64,000 nt of DNA from Conexibacter arvalis (GCF_014199525.1 NZ_JACHNU010000008.1:1-64000); one strand, 5' to 3'. Positions 54,561 through 63,388 are shown, counted from the first letter of the stretch. Numbers and translations are program-made. Notes: generated by a model not told the origin, from the sequence alone.

Positions 54561-55591
54561 GTCGACTGGACGCTAGCCGGGGCATCGGACGATGGAGCCT
54601 GACGGAGCGCGCCGGCCGCGTCGAGCGCCGCCAGCGTGCGGCCGACGACGTCCTCTCTGACCGCCCGCTCTGCGACCTCGATCGCGCGCGCGAAGCCGGT
54701 GCGGGTGAAGCGGCCGTGCGCGACGACGCCGGTCCGCCTGAGGCCGAGCATGTACGCGCCGCCGGCCAGCTCCGGGTCGATCGTCTCGCGCAGCGACTTG
54801 AGCGGCCGCCGCAGCAGCAGCCCGCCGAGCCGGCCGCGCGGGCTCTTCACGGCGGTCTCTCTGATCGACCGCATCAGCTTGCTGGAGACGCCCTCGATCA
54901 GCTTCAGCGTGACGTTGCCGGTGAAGCCGTCCATCACGACGACGTCGGCGACCCCCTCGGTCACCTGGTTGCCCTCGACGTTGCCGATGAAGTTGATTCT
55001 GCCGCCGGTCTCGACGAGGCGGGCGTGGGCGCTGATCACGTCGGGCGTGCCCTTGCCCGGCTCGGCGCCGTTGGACATCAGGCCGACGCGGGGCGCGGCG
55101 ACGCCGAGCACGGCCTGTGCGAAGGCGGCGCCCATGAAGGCGAACTGGACGAGGTGCTCGGGGCGGACCTCGGGGCTGGCGCCGACGTCGAGCAGCAGCA
55201 CGGGCGCGCCGGGGACCGGCATCGGCAGCGCGAGCGCCGGCCGGTAGATGCCGCGGGCGCGGCGGATGTTGAAGAGGCCGGCGGCGAGCGCGGCGCCGGT
55301 CGAGCCGCCGGAGACGAGCGCGTCGGCGCGTCCCTCGGCGACCGCCTTGGTCGCGAGCACGATCGAGGCGTCCGGGGTCCCGCGTACGGCCAGCGCGGGA
55401 TCGGGTGCCTTCGCGATCGAGAGCGGAGCGTCGACGACCTCGACGCCGTCGGGCGTCGAGCCGATCTGCTCAGCGGGGCCGAACAGCAGCACGCGCGTGC
55501 CGCGTTCGGCTGCGATGGCTGCACCGGCGGCGACCTCGGCAGGCCCGAGGTCGGCACCGTTCGCGTCCACGGCGACCGTGATCGGCGGCAC
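54557..55591 (-). CDS. plsX: Phosphate acyltransferase PlsX
   Basis: This 344-aa protein has the PlsX fold with ITVAVDANGADLGPAEVAAGAA, DALVSGGSTGAALAAGLF, PMPVPGAPVLLLDVGASPEVRPEHLVQFAFMGAAFA in outline, and the long GLMSNGAEPGKGTPDV and FIGNVEGNQVTEGVADVVVMDGFTGNVTLKLIEG elements. It converts acyl-ACP to acyl-phosphate, the first step of membrane phospholipid synthesis. The stop overlaps acpP, its substrate carrier, by 4 bp; rpmF lies 14 bp upstream. Confidence 0.97.
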   Translation of the reverse strand: MPPITVAVDANGADLGPAEVAAGAAIAAERGTRVLLFGPAEQIGSTPDGVEVVDAPLSIAKAPDPALAVRGTPDASIVLATKAVAEGRADALVSGGSTGAALAAGLFNIRRARGIYRPALALPMPVPGAPVLLLDVGASPEVRPEHLVQFAFMGAAFAQAVLGVAAPRVGLMSNGAEPGKGTPDVISAHARLVETGGRINFIGNVEGNQVTEGVADVVVMDGFTGNVTLKLIEGVSSKLMRSIRETAVKSPRGRLGGLLLRRPLKSLRETIDPELAGGAYMLGLRRTGVVAHGRFTRTGFARAIEVAERAVREDVVGRTLAALDAAGALRQAPSSDAPASVQST

Positions 55592-55605
55592 GGTTGGCGA
55601 GCTGC

Positions 55606-55800
55606 TCAGGCGGCGTCGTCGCCGCTGGTGGCCGTGACCACCTCACGCCCGGCGTACGTGCCGCAGACCGGGCAGACGCGGTGCGGCCGCCGGGGGCTGT
55701 GGCACTGCGGGCACGCCTGCGTCGAGGGCGCCGAGATCTTGTGCTGGGAGCGGCGCTTGTTCGTGCGCGCGTGAGATTGCTTCTGCTTCGGGACGGCCAT
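55606..55800 (-). CDS. rpmF: 50S ribosomal protein bL32
   Basis: This 64-aa protein is bL32: MAVPKQKQSHARTNKRRSQHKISAP in outline, with the zinc ribbon CPQCHSPRRPHRVCPVCG (C-x2-C and C-x2-C). The zinc-binding form is kept, so the protein does not belong to the zinc-independent paralogue class. The rpmF-plsX adjacency is a widely conserved bacterial feature. The upstream gene encodes the YceD protein thought to couple rRNA maturation. Confidence 0.97.
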   Translation of the reverse strand: MAVPKQKQSHARTNKRRSQHKISAPSTQACPQCHSPRRPHRVCPVCGTYAGREVVTATSGDDAA

Positions 55801-55845
55801 AGAGCGGTGGAATGTACCAGGGATCGGGGCGGTGGCGCGCCGTCG

Positions 55846-56370
55846 TCATTCCTGCGGGAGCTGCAGCTCCCGCAGCTTCGCCCAGCGCGGATCGGGCGCC
55901 GCCTCGTGGGCGTGATCGGGCGACTCGTTGAGGTTCGCGCCGCACTCGGCGCAGAGGCCGGCGCAGTCGGCTCTGCACAGCAGCTGCGGCGGCAGCGTCA
56001 GCGACAGGGCGTCGTTGACCCATCTGGCGACGTCGACGACCTCCTCCTCGACATAGGGGCTGTCCAGCTCCTCGTCGGCCGCCCCCGGCTGGTCGACCTC
56101 GCGCGCGTCGACGGCGAAGGTCGAGCGCGACGGCTCCAGGCAGCGCATGCACGGCCCGGCGAGCGTCGCCTCGAAGCGCAGTCGCAGCGCGTAGCCGTTC
56201 GCGGTCGTGCGCGAGACGTCGAGCCGCACCGGGACGACCGAGGGCTCGACCGGGTAGGTCTGGCCGCTGAGGTCGAACGGCTCGATCGCGACCTCGAGCT
56301 CGGCGGTGTGACCCTGGCCGGAGCTGAGCCGCAGCGGAGCGAGATCGATGGTGTCGGCGCGCGTGGACAT
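55846..56370 (-). CDS. YceD/DUF177 family protein
   Basis: This 174-aa protein starts at ATG 56370 (MSTRADTIDLAPLRL), the longer frame being spurious. Features are VVPVRLDVSRTTANGYALRLRFEATLAGPCMRCLEP in outline, with cysteines CMRC and a later pair LLCRADCAGLCAECGANL, a zinc-binding-like cluster of the DUF177 family, then an acidic C-terminus. In many bacteria this gene precedes rpmF and may act in 23S rRNA maturation. It forms an operon with rpmF and plsX. Confidence 0.92.
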   Translation of the reverse strand: MSTRADTIDLAPLRLSSGQGHTAELEVAIEPFDLSGQTYPVEPSVVPVRLDVSRTTANGYALRLRFEATLAGPCMRCLEPSRSTFAVDAREVDQPGAADEELDSPYVEEEVVDVARWVNDALSLTLPPQLLCRADCAGLCAECGANLNESPDHAHEAAPDPRWAKLRELQLPQE

Positions 56371-56545
56371 ACCGTCGAGAGTAGCGAGCGCAGGCGGTCG
56401 ACCGCCTGCGCCGCGTGGAATCGATTCTGAGGTGCAGATCGTCGTGGCTGGCAAGGACGCAGCGAGCGCTGCGGGCGCCGGTCCGCGAGCGCGCGAGGAG
56501 GCCGTGGGCACCGCGGACGAGGTCCGCGGTGCGGCGAGATGCGCC

Positions 56546-58144
56546 TCAGCGCAGTTCGCGCTTGAGGACCTTGCCGGTGGCGTTGCGCGGCAGCTCGTCG
56601 ACGAAGACGACCTCGCGCGGCACCTTGTAGCCGGCGAGGTTCGCGCGCACGAACGCCTTCAGCTCGTCCTCGCCGCACGCGGCGCCGGGGTTGAGCGCGA
56701 CGACGGCCTTCAGCCGCTGGCCCCACTCCTCGTCGTCGACGCCGACGACGGCGACCTCGCGCACGTGCTCGTGGCCGGCGAGCAGGTCCTCGACCTCCGA
56801 CGGGAAGACGTTCTCGCCGCCGCTTATGATCATGTCGTCGTCGCGGCCGTCGACGAACAGGCGTCCGGCGGCGTCGAAGTGGCCGACGTCGCCGGAGGAC
56901 ATCAGGCCGTCGATGATCTCCTTGCTGCCGCCGCCGGTGTAGCCCTCGAACGGCAGCTCGTTGCCGACGAAGATGCGACCCGGCTGGCCCTGCGGGACCT
57001 CGCGGCCGTCGTCGTCGAGCAGGCGCACGCGCGTGCCGACCGGCGGGCGGCCCGCGGTGCCGGGCGCGGCGCGCATGTCCTCGGGGGTCGCGATCGTCGC
57101 CCACGCCACCTCGGTCGAGCCGTAGGTGTTGTAGAGGACGTCGCCGAAGCGGTCCATCACCTGACCCGAGAGCGGCCCGGGCAGCGCCGAGCCGCTGGCG
57201 GCGATCACCCGCAGCGACGAGGTGTCGTGCTTGGCGAAGACCTCGTCGGGCAGCTCGAGGATCCGCTGCAGCATCACCGGCACGACGACCAGCGCCTTCG
57301 CTCTGTGACGGGCGACGGTCTCCAGCGTCCCCTCCGGGTCGAAGCGGCGGCGCAGCACGATCGTCGAGGCGAGCGGCACGCCGAGCGTGAAGTGGGCCAG
57401 GCCCCAGGTGTGGAACAGCGGCGCGGCGATCAGCGTCGTCCCGCGCGCCTTCAGCGGCATCTTCGACAGCAGCGCCGCGGCGGCGCCGAGCGTCGCCGCG
57501 CTGCGACGAGCGCCCTTCGGCGTGCCGGTCGTGCCGGAGGTCAGGATGATCACGCGGCCCGGCTCCTTCGGGACCGGGACGCCGGCCGGGTCGCCCGCGG
57601 CGATCATCTCCTCGATCCGACGGTCGCCGTCGGCGGCCTTCCCCTCGTGCCAGGCGACGAAGCTCTTGCGGCCGGCCCGCACCGGCTCGACGAGGTTCGC
57701 GAACTCCTCGTCGTAGATGATCGCGGCCGCTCTCTCGCGCTCGACGACGGCCTGCAGCTGCGGGCCGGCGAACGCGGTGTTGAGGTAGAGGACGTTCGCG
57801 CCCAGGCGCGAGATCGCGAGCGTCGCGTCGACGAAGCCGCGGTGGTTGCGGCACATCACCGCGACCGGGTCGCCCGGGCGGATCCCCTCGCCGGCGAGCG
57901 CGCTCGCGAGCGCGTTACCGCGGCGGTGCAGCTCGCCGTAGCTGATCGTTCCCAGCTCGTCGACGATCGCGGGCTGGTCGGGCCTTCTCGCGGCGGTGAC
58001 GGCGATCGCTCCGGCCGAGGTGGTGCCCCACTTCTTGAGCGCGAGGCCGGCCTTCGCGAGGCGGTCGGGTCGGGTCGGGCCGAGCAGGCCTGAACCGAAC
58101 AGGGTCTTGGCGACGAAGGCCTGATGTGACACTTGACTCAACAC
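56546..58144 (-). CDS. AMP-forming acyl-CoA synthetase/ligase
   Basis: This 532-aa protein starts with GTG. ANL-family boxes are all present: VIILTSGTTGTPKGA (P-loop), YNTYGSTE, MSSGDVGHFD, RDDDMIISGGENVFPSEVE and LPRNATGKVLKREL with the catalytic Lys at the end. It activates a carboxylate as acyl-adenylate and then thioesterifies it to CoA. The exact chain length or substrate is not evident; the medium/long-chain or fatty-acid CoA ligase group is likely. A divergent 97-bp gap and a gene of unknown function lie upstream. Confidence 0.92.
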   Translation of the reverse strand: MLSQVSHQAFVAKTLFGSGLLGPTRPDRLAKAGLALKKWGTTSAGAIAVTAARRPDQPAIVDELGTISYGELHRRGNALASALAGEGIRPGDPVAVMCRNHRGFVDATLAISRLGANVLYLNTAFAGPQLQAVVERERAAAIIYDEEFANLVEPVRAGRKSFVAWHEGKAADGDRRIEEMIAAGDPAGVPVPKEPGRVIILTSGTTGTPKGARRSAATLGAAAALLSKMPLKARGTTLIAAPLFHTWGLAHFTLGVPLASTIVLRRRFDPEGTLETVARHRAKALVVVPVMLQRILELPDEVFAKHDTSSLRVIAASGSALPGPLSGQVMDRFGDVLYNTYGSTEVAWATIATPEDMRAAPGTAGRPPVGTRVRLLDDDGREVPQGQPGRIFVGNELPFEGYTGGGSKEIIDGLMSSGDVGHFDAAGRLFVDGRDDDMIISGGENVFPSEVEDLLAGHEHVREVAVVGVDDEEWGQRLKAVVALNPGAACGEDELKAFVRANLAGYKVPREVVFVDELPRNATGKVLKRELR

Positions 58145-58240
58145 GTGGCGTATCCAACCACGATCGTTGGACGCGCGTGTCAGTTTGCCGGCGAGGGTGA
58201 CAACGGACGCGGTCAGACCGGCCGCTCCGGGAACGGCGCG

Positions 58241-59191
58241 CTACGGCAGGTCGAGGCCGCGCGGGGCCTCGCCCCGCTCCACCAGCGCGTGGATGTCGGC
58301 CGCGCGTCTGGGGTTGAGGAAGACGTGGCGCTGGCCGACGCTCGGCTTCTCCAGCAGCAGGCCGGCGTCGAGCAGGCGCTCGCCGATCGCCAGCGCGAGC
58401 GCCCGGTCGTGACCGGCGAAGCCGCGCGCCAGGTGGCTGATCTCGGTGTGGTAGCCGCCCCACTTGCCCATCCCCATCAGCCGCTGCAGGATCCGCCGCG
58501 CGACCCGGCGGCCGCGGTCGGCGTCGTCGTGGGGCCGGGCGACGTCGGTCGTCGGGTCGAGCACCGCGATCACGTCCTCGTCGTGGGAGCGGACCGAGTC
58601 GGCGTCGGCCGGGTGGCCGCCGAACCGCGCGACGGCCTCGGCGATCCGCAGCGGGTGCAGCTCGCCGATCGGCGCGCGCAGGTCCTCGACGTCGGCGAGC
58701 ACGTCACCGGGGACCCCGTAGGCGACCGCTCTCAGCCGGTCGACGTGCTCGAGCTGGTACGGGAACAGCTCGACCGCGTACTCGACGTGGTCGAACGGGT
58801 CGCCGGCCTCGAACGGGAACGACAGCGCCAGCCAGCTCCCCCACGTCCCGGCGACGAGCGCGAGATCCTCCGCGGCGGCGGCGGCCATCGCCTCGGCGCC
58901 GTCGACGAGCGTGCCGACGACCGCGGCGGTGAGGATCCACGCGCGCTCGACGACCGCGTCGGGGTCGGCGCGCAGGGCCGGCTCGACCGGGAGCGCCGCC
59001 ACCAGGCTGCGCTCGTGCGCGGCGATCGCGACGGGGACCGGGTCGGCCGGCGGATAGCCGGAGCGGCTCTGCGCCAGCTCGTGGGCGCCGTCGGCGAGCG
59101 CGTCGAGCAGCTCGGAACGGAGCTGCGCCGCACGCTCGCGCGGCGCGCGGACACCCCCTGCATCCGCGATCACGCTGCCGAGTCTCGTCAT
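58241..59191 (-). CDS. Uncharacterised protein with possible winged helix, 316 aa
   Basis: The N-terminal half is helix-rich with a long run of Ala and Glu (AWILTAAVVGTLVDGAEAMAAAAAEDLALVAGT in outline). The C-terminal 80 residues (MGKWGGYHTEISHLARGFAGHDRALALAIGERLLDAGLLLEKPSVGQRHVFLNPRR in parts) resemble a DNA-binding winged helix: helix, helix, helix, then the wing VGQRHVFLN. I do not recognise the family. It is divergent from the region before the RodZ-like gene and upstream of the acyl-CoA synthetase on the same strand (gap 96 bp). Confidence 0.65.
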   Translation of the reverse strand: MTRLGSVIADAGGVRAPRERAAQLRSELLDALADGAHELAQSRSGYPPADPVPVAIAAHERSLVAALPVEPALRADPDAVVERAWILTAAVVGTLVDGAEAMAAAAAEDLALVAGTWGSWLALSFPFEAGDPFDHVEYAVELFPYQLEHVDRLRAVAYGVPGDVLADVEDLRAPIGELHPLRIAEAVARFGGHPADADSVRSHDEDVIAVLDPTTDVARPHDDADRGRRVARRILQRLMGMGKWGGYHTEISHLARGFAGHDRALALAIGERLLDAGLLLEKPSVGQRHVFLNPRRAADIHALVERGEAPRGLDLP

Positions 59192-59342
59192 CCGGCCGCG
59201 AACCCTAACGGTCGCGATCCGGCGGGCGGGGTGCGCCGCGGGCCGGGGAGGTGCCGGGCTCGCCAGGCAGGGCGCGCGGGCGGGAGCCGGGTCGGCCGGG
59301 CGGGCGCGCGCGGGGCAGGGCCGGCTTACCGGGCCGGAGGCC

Positions 59343-60698
59343 TCAGCCGGTGGCGGGCGGGGCCGACGGCTCGCCCGCGGGCGGGGCCGCCAGCGCCGCG
59401 CCGCAGACGCGCGCGTCGCCCGGCAGCTCCCTGATCCCGCGCGGCGTCAGCTCGAAGGCGCCGGGCGCCTTCGTCACGCGGACCGCTCTGCCGTTGGCGG
59501 TGATCCGCGCGGTCGCTACGCCGACGCGGATGGTCAGCTTGCGCTTGCGGGCCGTGTACGGGCCGGTGAGCATCCCCTCCCAGACCGTGGCGCCGGAGCC
59601 GTCCGCGATGCAGACGTACGACTCCTCGCTCGGCACGATCCGCAGCGTGACGGCTCTCGGCGACGGGCGGCTGGAAGGCGCGGTGGCCGGCGGCGCGGTC
59701 CCCCTGCCGCGCGTCGTGCTCGCGACGTGGGGCGTCGCGGTGGCGCGAGAAGGTCTGCGCGCGGGTGCGGCGGGGGTCGTCGCGGTCGGGCGCGCCTGTC
59801 TCCCGCCGGAGGCCGCGGGGCTCGTCGCGGTCGTGCGCGAAGGTCTGCGCGCGGGCGCGGCAGGGCTCGTCGCGGTCGTGCGAGCGGGTCTACGCGCGGG
59901 TGCGGCGGGGGTCGTCGCGGTCGTGCGCGATTGTCTCCCGTCGGAGGCCGCGGGGATCGTCGCGGTCGTGCGGGGCGGTCTCCCATCCGGGGACACGGTT
60001 GCGGTCGTGCGAGCCGGCGTCGTCGGGGCCGGCGCCGACGCGGTCGTGTCGGCGGCGGCGTGCGGCTCTGGCGGGAGCGCGCTCGCCGCGCGGTCGCCGT
60101 CGTCGGTCATGCCGCGCAGCGCGACCGCCAGCACGATCACGACCGCGAGCGCCGCGAGACCGGTCGCGCCCGCGGCCAGTCTGCGGTCTCTCGCGATCGG
60201 TGCGCTCGGCGCGAACCGCGCGGCGACGCGCTCGGCGGCCGGCCGCGGCCGATCGGGCGCCACGGGAGGCGACGTGGGCGCAGGCGAGTCGGCGCCGCGA
60301 GCGGCTGTCGACCTGTGCGAGCTGCCGCCGCCGGGATCAGCAGTGTCGGCGACGGCGGCCGGCCGCCCGCCGTCGTGCGCGGGCGGCGCGACGGCCTCGA
60401 TGCGGCGGAGTTGGATGAACTGAGCCGGCTCGGCGTCGGTCAGCGGCGGGTCGGCGGCGATGCCGGCGGCGGCGAGCGCGACGGTCGCGCGGCGGCGCTC
60501 CTCAGCGCCGGTCCCGCCGAACGACGCGAGCAGCTCGGCGGCCGGCCGGCGGTAGCCGAACGGCGTCGCCGCCTCCCGCGCGAGCGCGGCGGCGGCCGCC
60601 GCGTCGGCGGGCGGGACGGCGGGAGCGGGTGGCGGTGGCGGCGCGCTCGGCGCTCCGCGGCCGAGGCGCGCGAGCAGGTCGCGCAGCAGGTCAGCCAT
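59343..60698 (-). CDS. RodZ-tail (DUF4115-like) membrane protein with TTAT-Pro repeats
   Basis: This 451-aa protein starts at ATG 60698. It has a cytoplasmic N-terminal part (1-170, Pro/Ala-rich, no HTH), one transmembrane helix (about 176-195, GATGLAALAVVIVLAVALRG) and an extracytoplasmic Thr/Pro/Ala spacer. The spacer contains five exact-length 15-residue units starting R(T/P)TAT (243-317). A C-terminal beta domain (350-415: VTLRIVPSEESYVCIADGSGATVWEGMLTGPYTARKRKLTIRV, in outline) resembles the DUF4115 tail of RodZ. It may tether a beta-domain to the cell wall. It overlaps rmuC by 8 bp. Confidence 0.75.
   Translation of the reverse strand: MADLLRDLLARLGRGAPSAPPPPPAPAVPPADAAAAAALAREAATPFGYRRPAAELLASFGGTGAEERRRATVALAAAGIAADPPLTDAEPAQFIQLRRIEAVAPPAHDGGRPAAVADTADPGGGSSHRSTAARGADSPAPTSPPVAPDRPRPAAERVAARFAPSAPIARDRRLAAGATGLAALAVVIVLAVALRGMTDDGDRAASALPPEPHAAADTTASAPAPTTPARTTATVSPDGRPPRTTATIPAASDGRQSRTTATTPAAPARRPARTTATSPAAPARRPSRTTATSPAASGGRQARPTATTPAAPARRPSRATATPHVASTTRGRGTAPPATAPSSRPSPRAVTLRIVPSEESYVCIADGSGATVWEGMLTGPYTARKRKLTIRVGVATARITANGRAVRVTKAPGAFELTPRGIRELPGDARVCGAALAAPPAGEPSAPPATG
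59748..59972. repeat. 45-bp tandem repeats in the RodZ-like gene
   Basis: Five in-frame units of 45 bp code for RTTATxPAAxxxRxx (15 residues each), with related sequence on both sides. The repeat length keeps the reading frame. The Thr/Pro/Ala composition suits a wall-spanning or glycosylated linker. Confidence 0.8.
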
Positions 60699-61947
60699 CG
60701 CGCGCCTCCCGCAGCGGTCGTGGATCGGGGAAGGCCGCCGTGCCGGACGCGGCGGCGTCGTGCCGGTTCGCGCCGCCCGGGAGGGCCGCCGCTCCTTGCG
60801 CGGCGGCATCGTCGCGGCGGCCCGCGCCATCCAGGACGGCCGCTGTGCCGGACGCGGCGGCGTCGGGGGCGAACCGGCCCGGGCCGGGCTCCGCGGCGTC
60901 GCGGAGCGGCGCGCGCAGCTCGGGGGCGTGGAGCTCGCGGGCGGCGAGGTCGACCGGGGCGACGTCGGACAGCTCGCGCTCCGGGCCGACGACGCCGTGG
61001 CGGGCCAGCGAGCGGGCGCTCGGCAGGACGCGGCTGTCGAACGAGCCGACGGCGTCGTTGTAGGCGCCGACCGCCCCGCGCAACCGCGCGCCGACCCGGT
61101 CGAGATGGGCGCCGAAGGTGCTCAGGCGGTGGTGCAGCTCGCGCCCGAGCGCGGCGACCTGACGGGCGCTCTCGGCGACCCGCTCCTGCTGCCAGCCGTA
61201 CGCGACGGCGCGCAGCAGCGCGATCAGCGTCGTCGGCGTCGCGATCAGGACGCCGTCGCGGACGCCGTCCTCCAGCAGCGACGGATCGGCCTCCAGCGCC
61301 GCCGAGTAGAAGTGCTCGCCCGGGAGGAAGAGGAAGACGAAGTCGGGTGCCGTCTCGAACTGGGCTGCGTAGCCCTTCGCCGACAGCCTGCGGACGTGCT
61401 CGCGCAGGAGGCGCGCATGCTGGGCCAGCTCGCGCGTGCGGGTCGTCTCGTCGCGCGCCTCGTAGGCGTTGAGGAAGGCGTGCAGCGGCGCCTTCGCGTC
61501 GACGACGACGTTGCGCCCGCCGGGCAGGTGGATCACCATGTCGGGCCGCAGCAGCCGCTCGTCGGCGGCGACGCTCGCCTGCTCGGCGAAGTCGACGTGG
61601 TCGAGCATCCCGGCCAGCTCGACGACCCGCCGCAGCTGCAGCTCGCCCCAGCGCCCGCGCGCCTGCGGCTGACGCAGCGCGGAGACGAGCGCGCCGGTCT
61701 CCCCGCGCAGCCGCTCCTGCGCCTCCACCAGCTGGCGGATCTGCTGCTCCAGCGCGCCGCGCTGGTGGGCGCGGTCGCGGTCGAGCGCGGCGAGCTGCTC
61801 GTCGACCCGTCTCAGCTGGGCGTGGATCGGCTCGACGAGCTGGTCGACCGACCGCGCCTTGCGCTCGGTCGCCGCGCGCGAGCGCAGCGCGAGCAGGACG
61901 GCGGCCGCGCCGAGCAGGAGGCCGATGAGGAGCCACAGTGCGGACAT
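60691..61947 (-). CDS. rmuC: RmuC family DNA recombination protein
   Basis: This 418-aa protein has an N-terminal hydrophobic anchor (SALWLLIGLLLGAAAVLLAL). A coiled coil follows (LEQQIRQLVEAQERLRGE), and then the RmuC core: ARGRWGELQLRRVVELAGMLDHVDF, RPDMVIHLPGGRNVVVDAKAPLHAFL in outline, DFVFLFLPGEHFYSAAL and IATPTTLIALLRAVAYGW. A disordered Ala-rich tail ends it. RmuC limits inversions at short repeats, perhaps as a nuclease. It is the first gene of the rmuC/RodZ-like pair on the minus strand; the acylphosphatase is divergent. Confidence 0.93.
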   Translation of the reverse strand: MSALWLLIGLLLGAAAVLLALRSRAATERKARSVDQLVEPIHAQLRRVDEQLAALDRDRAHQRGALEQQIRQLVEAQERLRGETGALVSALRQPQARGRWGELQLRRVVELAGMLDHVDFAEQASVAADERLLRPDMVIHLPGGRNVVVDAKAPLHAFLNAYEARDETTRTRELAQHARLLREHVRRLSAKGYAAQFETAPDFVFLFLPGEHFYSAALEADPSLLEDGVRDGVLIATPTTLIALLRAVAYGWQQERVAESARQVAALGRELHHRLSTFGAHLDRVGARLRGAVGAYNDAVGSFDSRVLPSARSLARHGVVGPERELSDVAPVDLAARELHAPELRAPLRDAAEPGPGRFAPDAAASGTAAVLDGAGRRDDAAAQGAAALPGGANRHDAAASGTAAFPDPRPLREARDG

Positions 61948-62082
61948 GGGTGCGTGAAGCGTCCCGCGCGATGCGGACGGAACCCGGCGGCGCGGAGGCG
62001 GCCCGACCGCGCCGCCGACCGGCGGCTCGGCGCGCGCCGCGACGAGCCGTCCTCCCGGTCATCGACCGGGAAGACTGCCGGC

Positions 62083-62361
62083 ATGAGTCGAGAGGTCATC
62101 AGACGGCGCGTCCGCGTCCACGGACTGGTCCAGGGCGTCTTCTTCCGCGCCTCGACGCACGACGCGGCGCGGGAGGCCGGCGTCGCCGGCTGGGTCCGCA
62201 ACCACCCCGACGGGTCGGTCGAGGCGGTCTTCGAAGGGGACGCCGAGCCGGTCGAGCGGATGGTCGCGTGGGTCGGCGAGGGTCCGCCCCACGCTGCCGT
62301 CGAGCGGGTCGAGGTGCTCGAGGAGGAGCCGGAGGGGCTGCGCGGCTTCGAGGTCCGCTGA
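62083..62361 (+). CDS. acyP: Acylphosphatase
   Basis: This 92-aa protein is a compact acylphosphatase: RVRVHGLVQGVFFRASTHDAARE (the phosphate cradle with Arg), then GWVRNHPDGSVEAVFEGDAE (the catalytic Asn region) and WVGEGPPHAAVERVEVLEE. It hydrolyses acyl phosphates such as acetyl phosphate. The ATG at 62083 matches the family start. It stands alone on the plus strand between two minus-strand groups. Confidence 0.95.
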   Translation: MSREVIRRRVRVHGLVQGVFFRASTHDAAREAGVAGWVRNHPDGSVEAVFEGDAEPVERMVAWVGEGPPHAAVERVEVLEEEPEGLRGFEVR

Positions 62362-62409
62362 GCGCGAGCGAGCGGGTGGCGCGGCGGCGAGCGGCGTCGC
62401 CGCCCGCGC

Positions 62410-62874
62410 CTAGCCGACCTCGGCCGGCTCGTCCTTGCCCTGCAGGCGCTCGCGCCCGCGCTGGACGGCCGCGATGAACTTCGAGAGGTTGACCTCGAGC
62501 GTGTTGAGGATCTCGTCGGCGTAGTCCTCGGCGCCGAGCCGGATCTCGCGCTCGCGGGCGCGGGCGTCCTCGATGATGTCCTCGGCGCCGCGCTCGGCCT
62601 GCTTGGTGACCTCCTCCTCGGAGATCAGGCGCTCCTGGCGCTCGCGCGCCTCTCTCAGGATCCGCTCCGCCTCCCGCTTGGCCTCGGCGAGCATCTCCTG
62701 ACGCTCCTTGACGATCCAGCGGGCCTGCTTGATCTCCTCGGGGATCGTGGCGCGCATCTGATCGAGGAGGTCGTAGATCTCCTCCTTGTCCACGCGGACC
62801 TGATCGGTCAGCGGGACCGGCTTCGCGTTGTGGACGAGATCGTCCAGCTTGTCGATCAGGACCAGGACATCCAT
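62410..62874 (-). CDS. SepIVA-like DivIVA/coiled-coil protein
   Basis: This 154-aa protein has an N-terminal DivIVA-like start (MDVLVLIDKLDDLVHNAKPVPLTDQVRVDKEEIYDLLDQMRATIPEEIKQARWIVKERQEM in outline) and a long coiled coil of Glu/Arg/Ala heptads (ILREARERQERLISEEEVTKQAERGAEDIIEDARARE, in parts). In mycobacteria the SepIVA gene, a regulator of septation and polar growth, is of this type. It precedes coaD-rsmD transcription on the minus strand only by position, being downstream of coaD by 16 bp. Its role here is inferred. Confidence 0.8.
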   Translation of the reverse strand: MDVLVLIDKLDDLVHNAKPVPLTDQVRVDKEEIYDLLDQMRATIPEEIKQARWIVKERQEMLAEAKREAERILREARERQERLISEEEVTKQAERGAEDIIEDARAREREIRLGAEDYADEILNTLEVNLSKFIAAVQRGRERLQGKDEPAEVG

Positions 62875-62890
62875 CAGAACCTCTGTTTCG

Positions 62891-63388
62891 TCAACGGCCG
62901 ATTTCTTCCTTCAAGCGCGTTGCCACATAGTCGGGAACCAGATCTGTGATGTTCCCGCCGAACGTCGCGAGCTCCTTGACGCCGCTGGAACTCAAGAAAC
63001 TGTACTGCGACGAGGCCATCAGATACACGGACTCGATGTCGGGCGCCTGGCGGCGGTTGAGCTGGTGCATCTCCAGCTCGTACTCGAAGTCCGAGATCGC
63101 GCGCAGACCCTTCACGATCGCCGTCGCGCCAAGCTCTCTGGCGAAGTCGACGAGCAGGTTGGAGAACGCCTCGGCGCGCACGTTCCCGAGATGCTCGGTC
63201 GCACGTGAGATGAAACTGATCCGCTCGTCGGTCGTGAAGAGCGTCTTGCCCTTGCGGATCGGCAGGTTGACGACGCCGACGACGACCTCGTCGAAGATCC
63301 TCGACGCGCGCGATATGACGTCGAGGTGCCCGTTCGTGACGGGGTCGTAGGAGCCCGGGCAGACGGCGATGCGGTTATTCGAGTTCAT
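62891..63388 (-). CDS. coaD: Phosphopantetheine adenylyltransferase
   Basis: This 165-aa protein has the nucleotidylyltransferase T-x-G-H site in PGSYDPVTNGHLDVISRAS. VVGVVNLPIRKGKTLFTTDERISFI, ATAIVKGLRAISDFEYELEMHQLNR and SSQYSFLSSSGVKELATFGGNITDLVP follow, in outline. It makes dephospho-CoA, the penultimate step of CoA synthesis. It overlaps rsmD by 14 bp, the conserved rsmD-coaD pair. Confidence 0.97.
   Translation of the reverse strand: MNSNNRIAVCPGSYDPVTNGHLDVISRASRIFDEVVVGVVNLPIRKGKTLFTTDERISFISRATEHLGNVRAEAFSNLLVDFARELGATAIVKGLRAISDFEYELEMHQLNRRQAPDIESVYLMASSQYSFLSSSGVKELATFGGNITDLVPDYVATRLKEEIGR

Noticed and set aside
59251-60423. Plus-strand frame reading VVAVVREGLRAG-type repeats.
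   Set aside because: It is the opposite strand of the 45-bp repeats in the RodZ-like gene; the repeat pattern belongs to the minus-strand protein.
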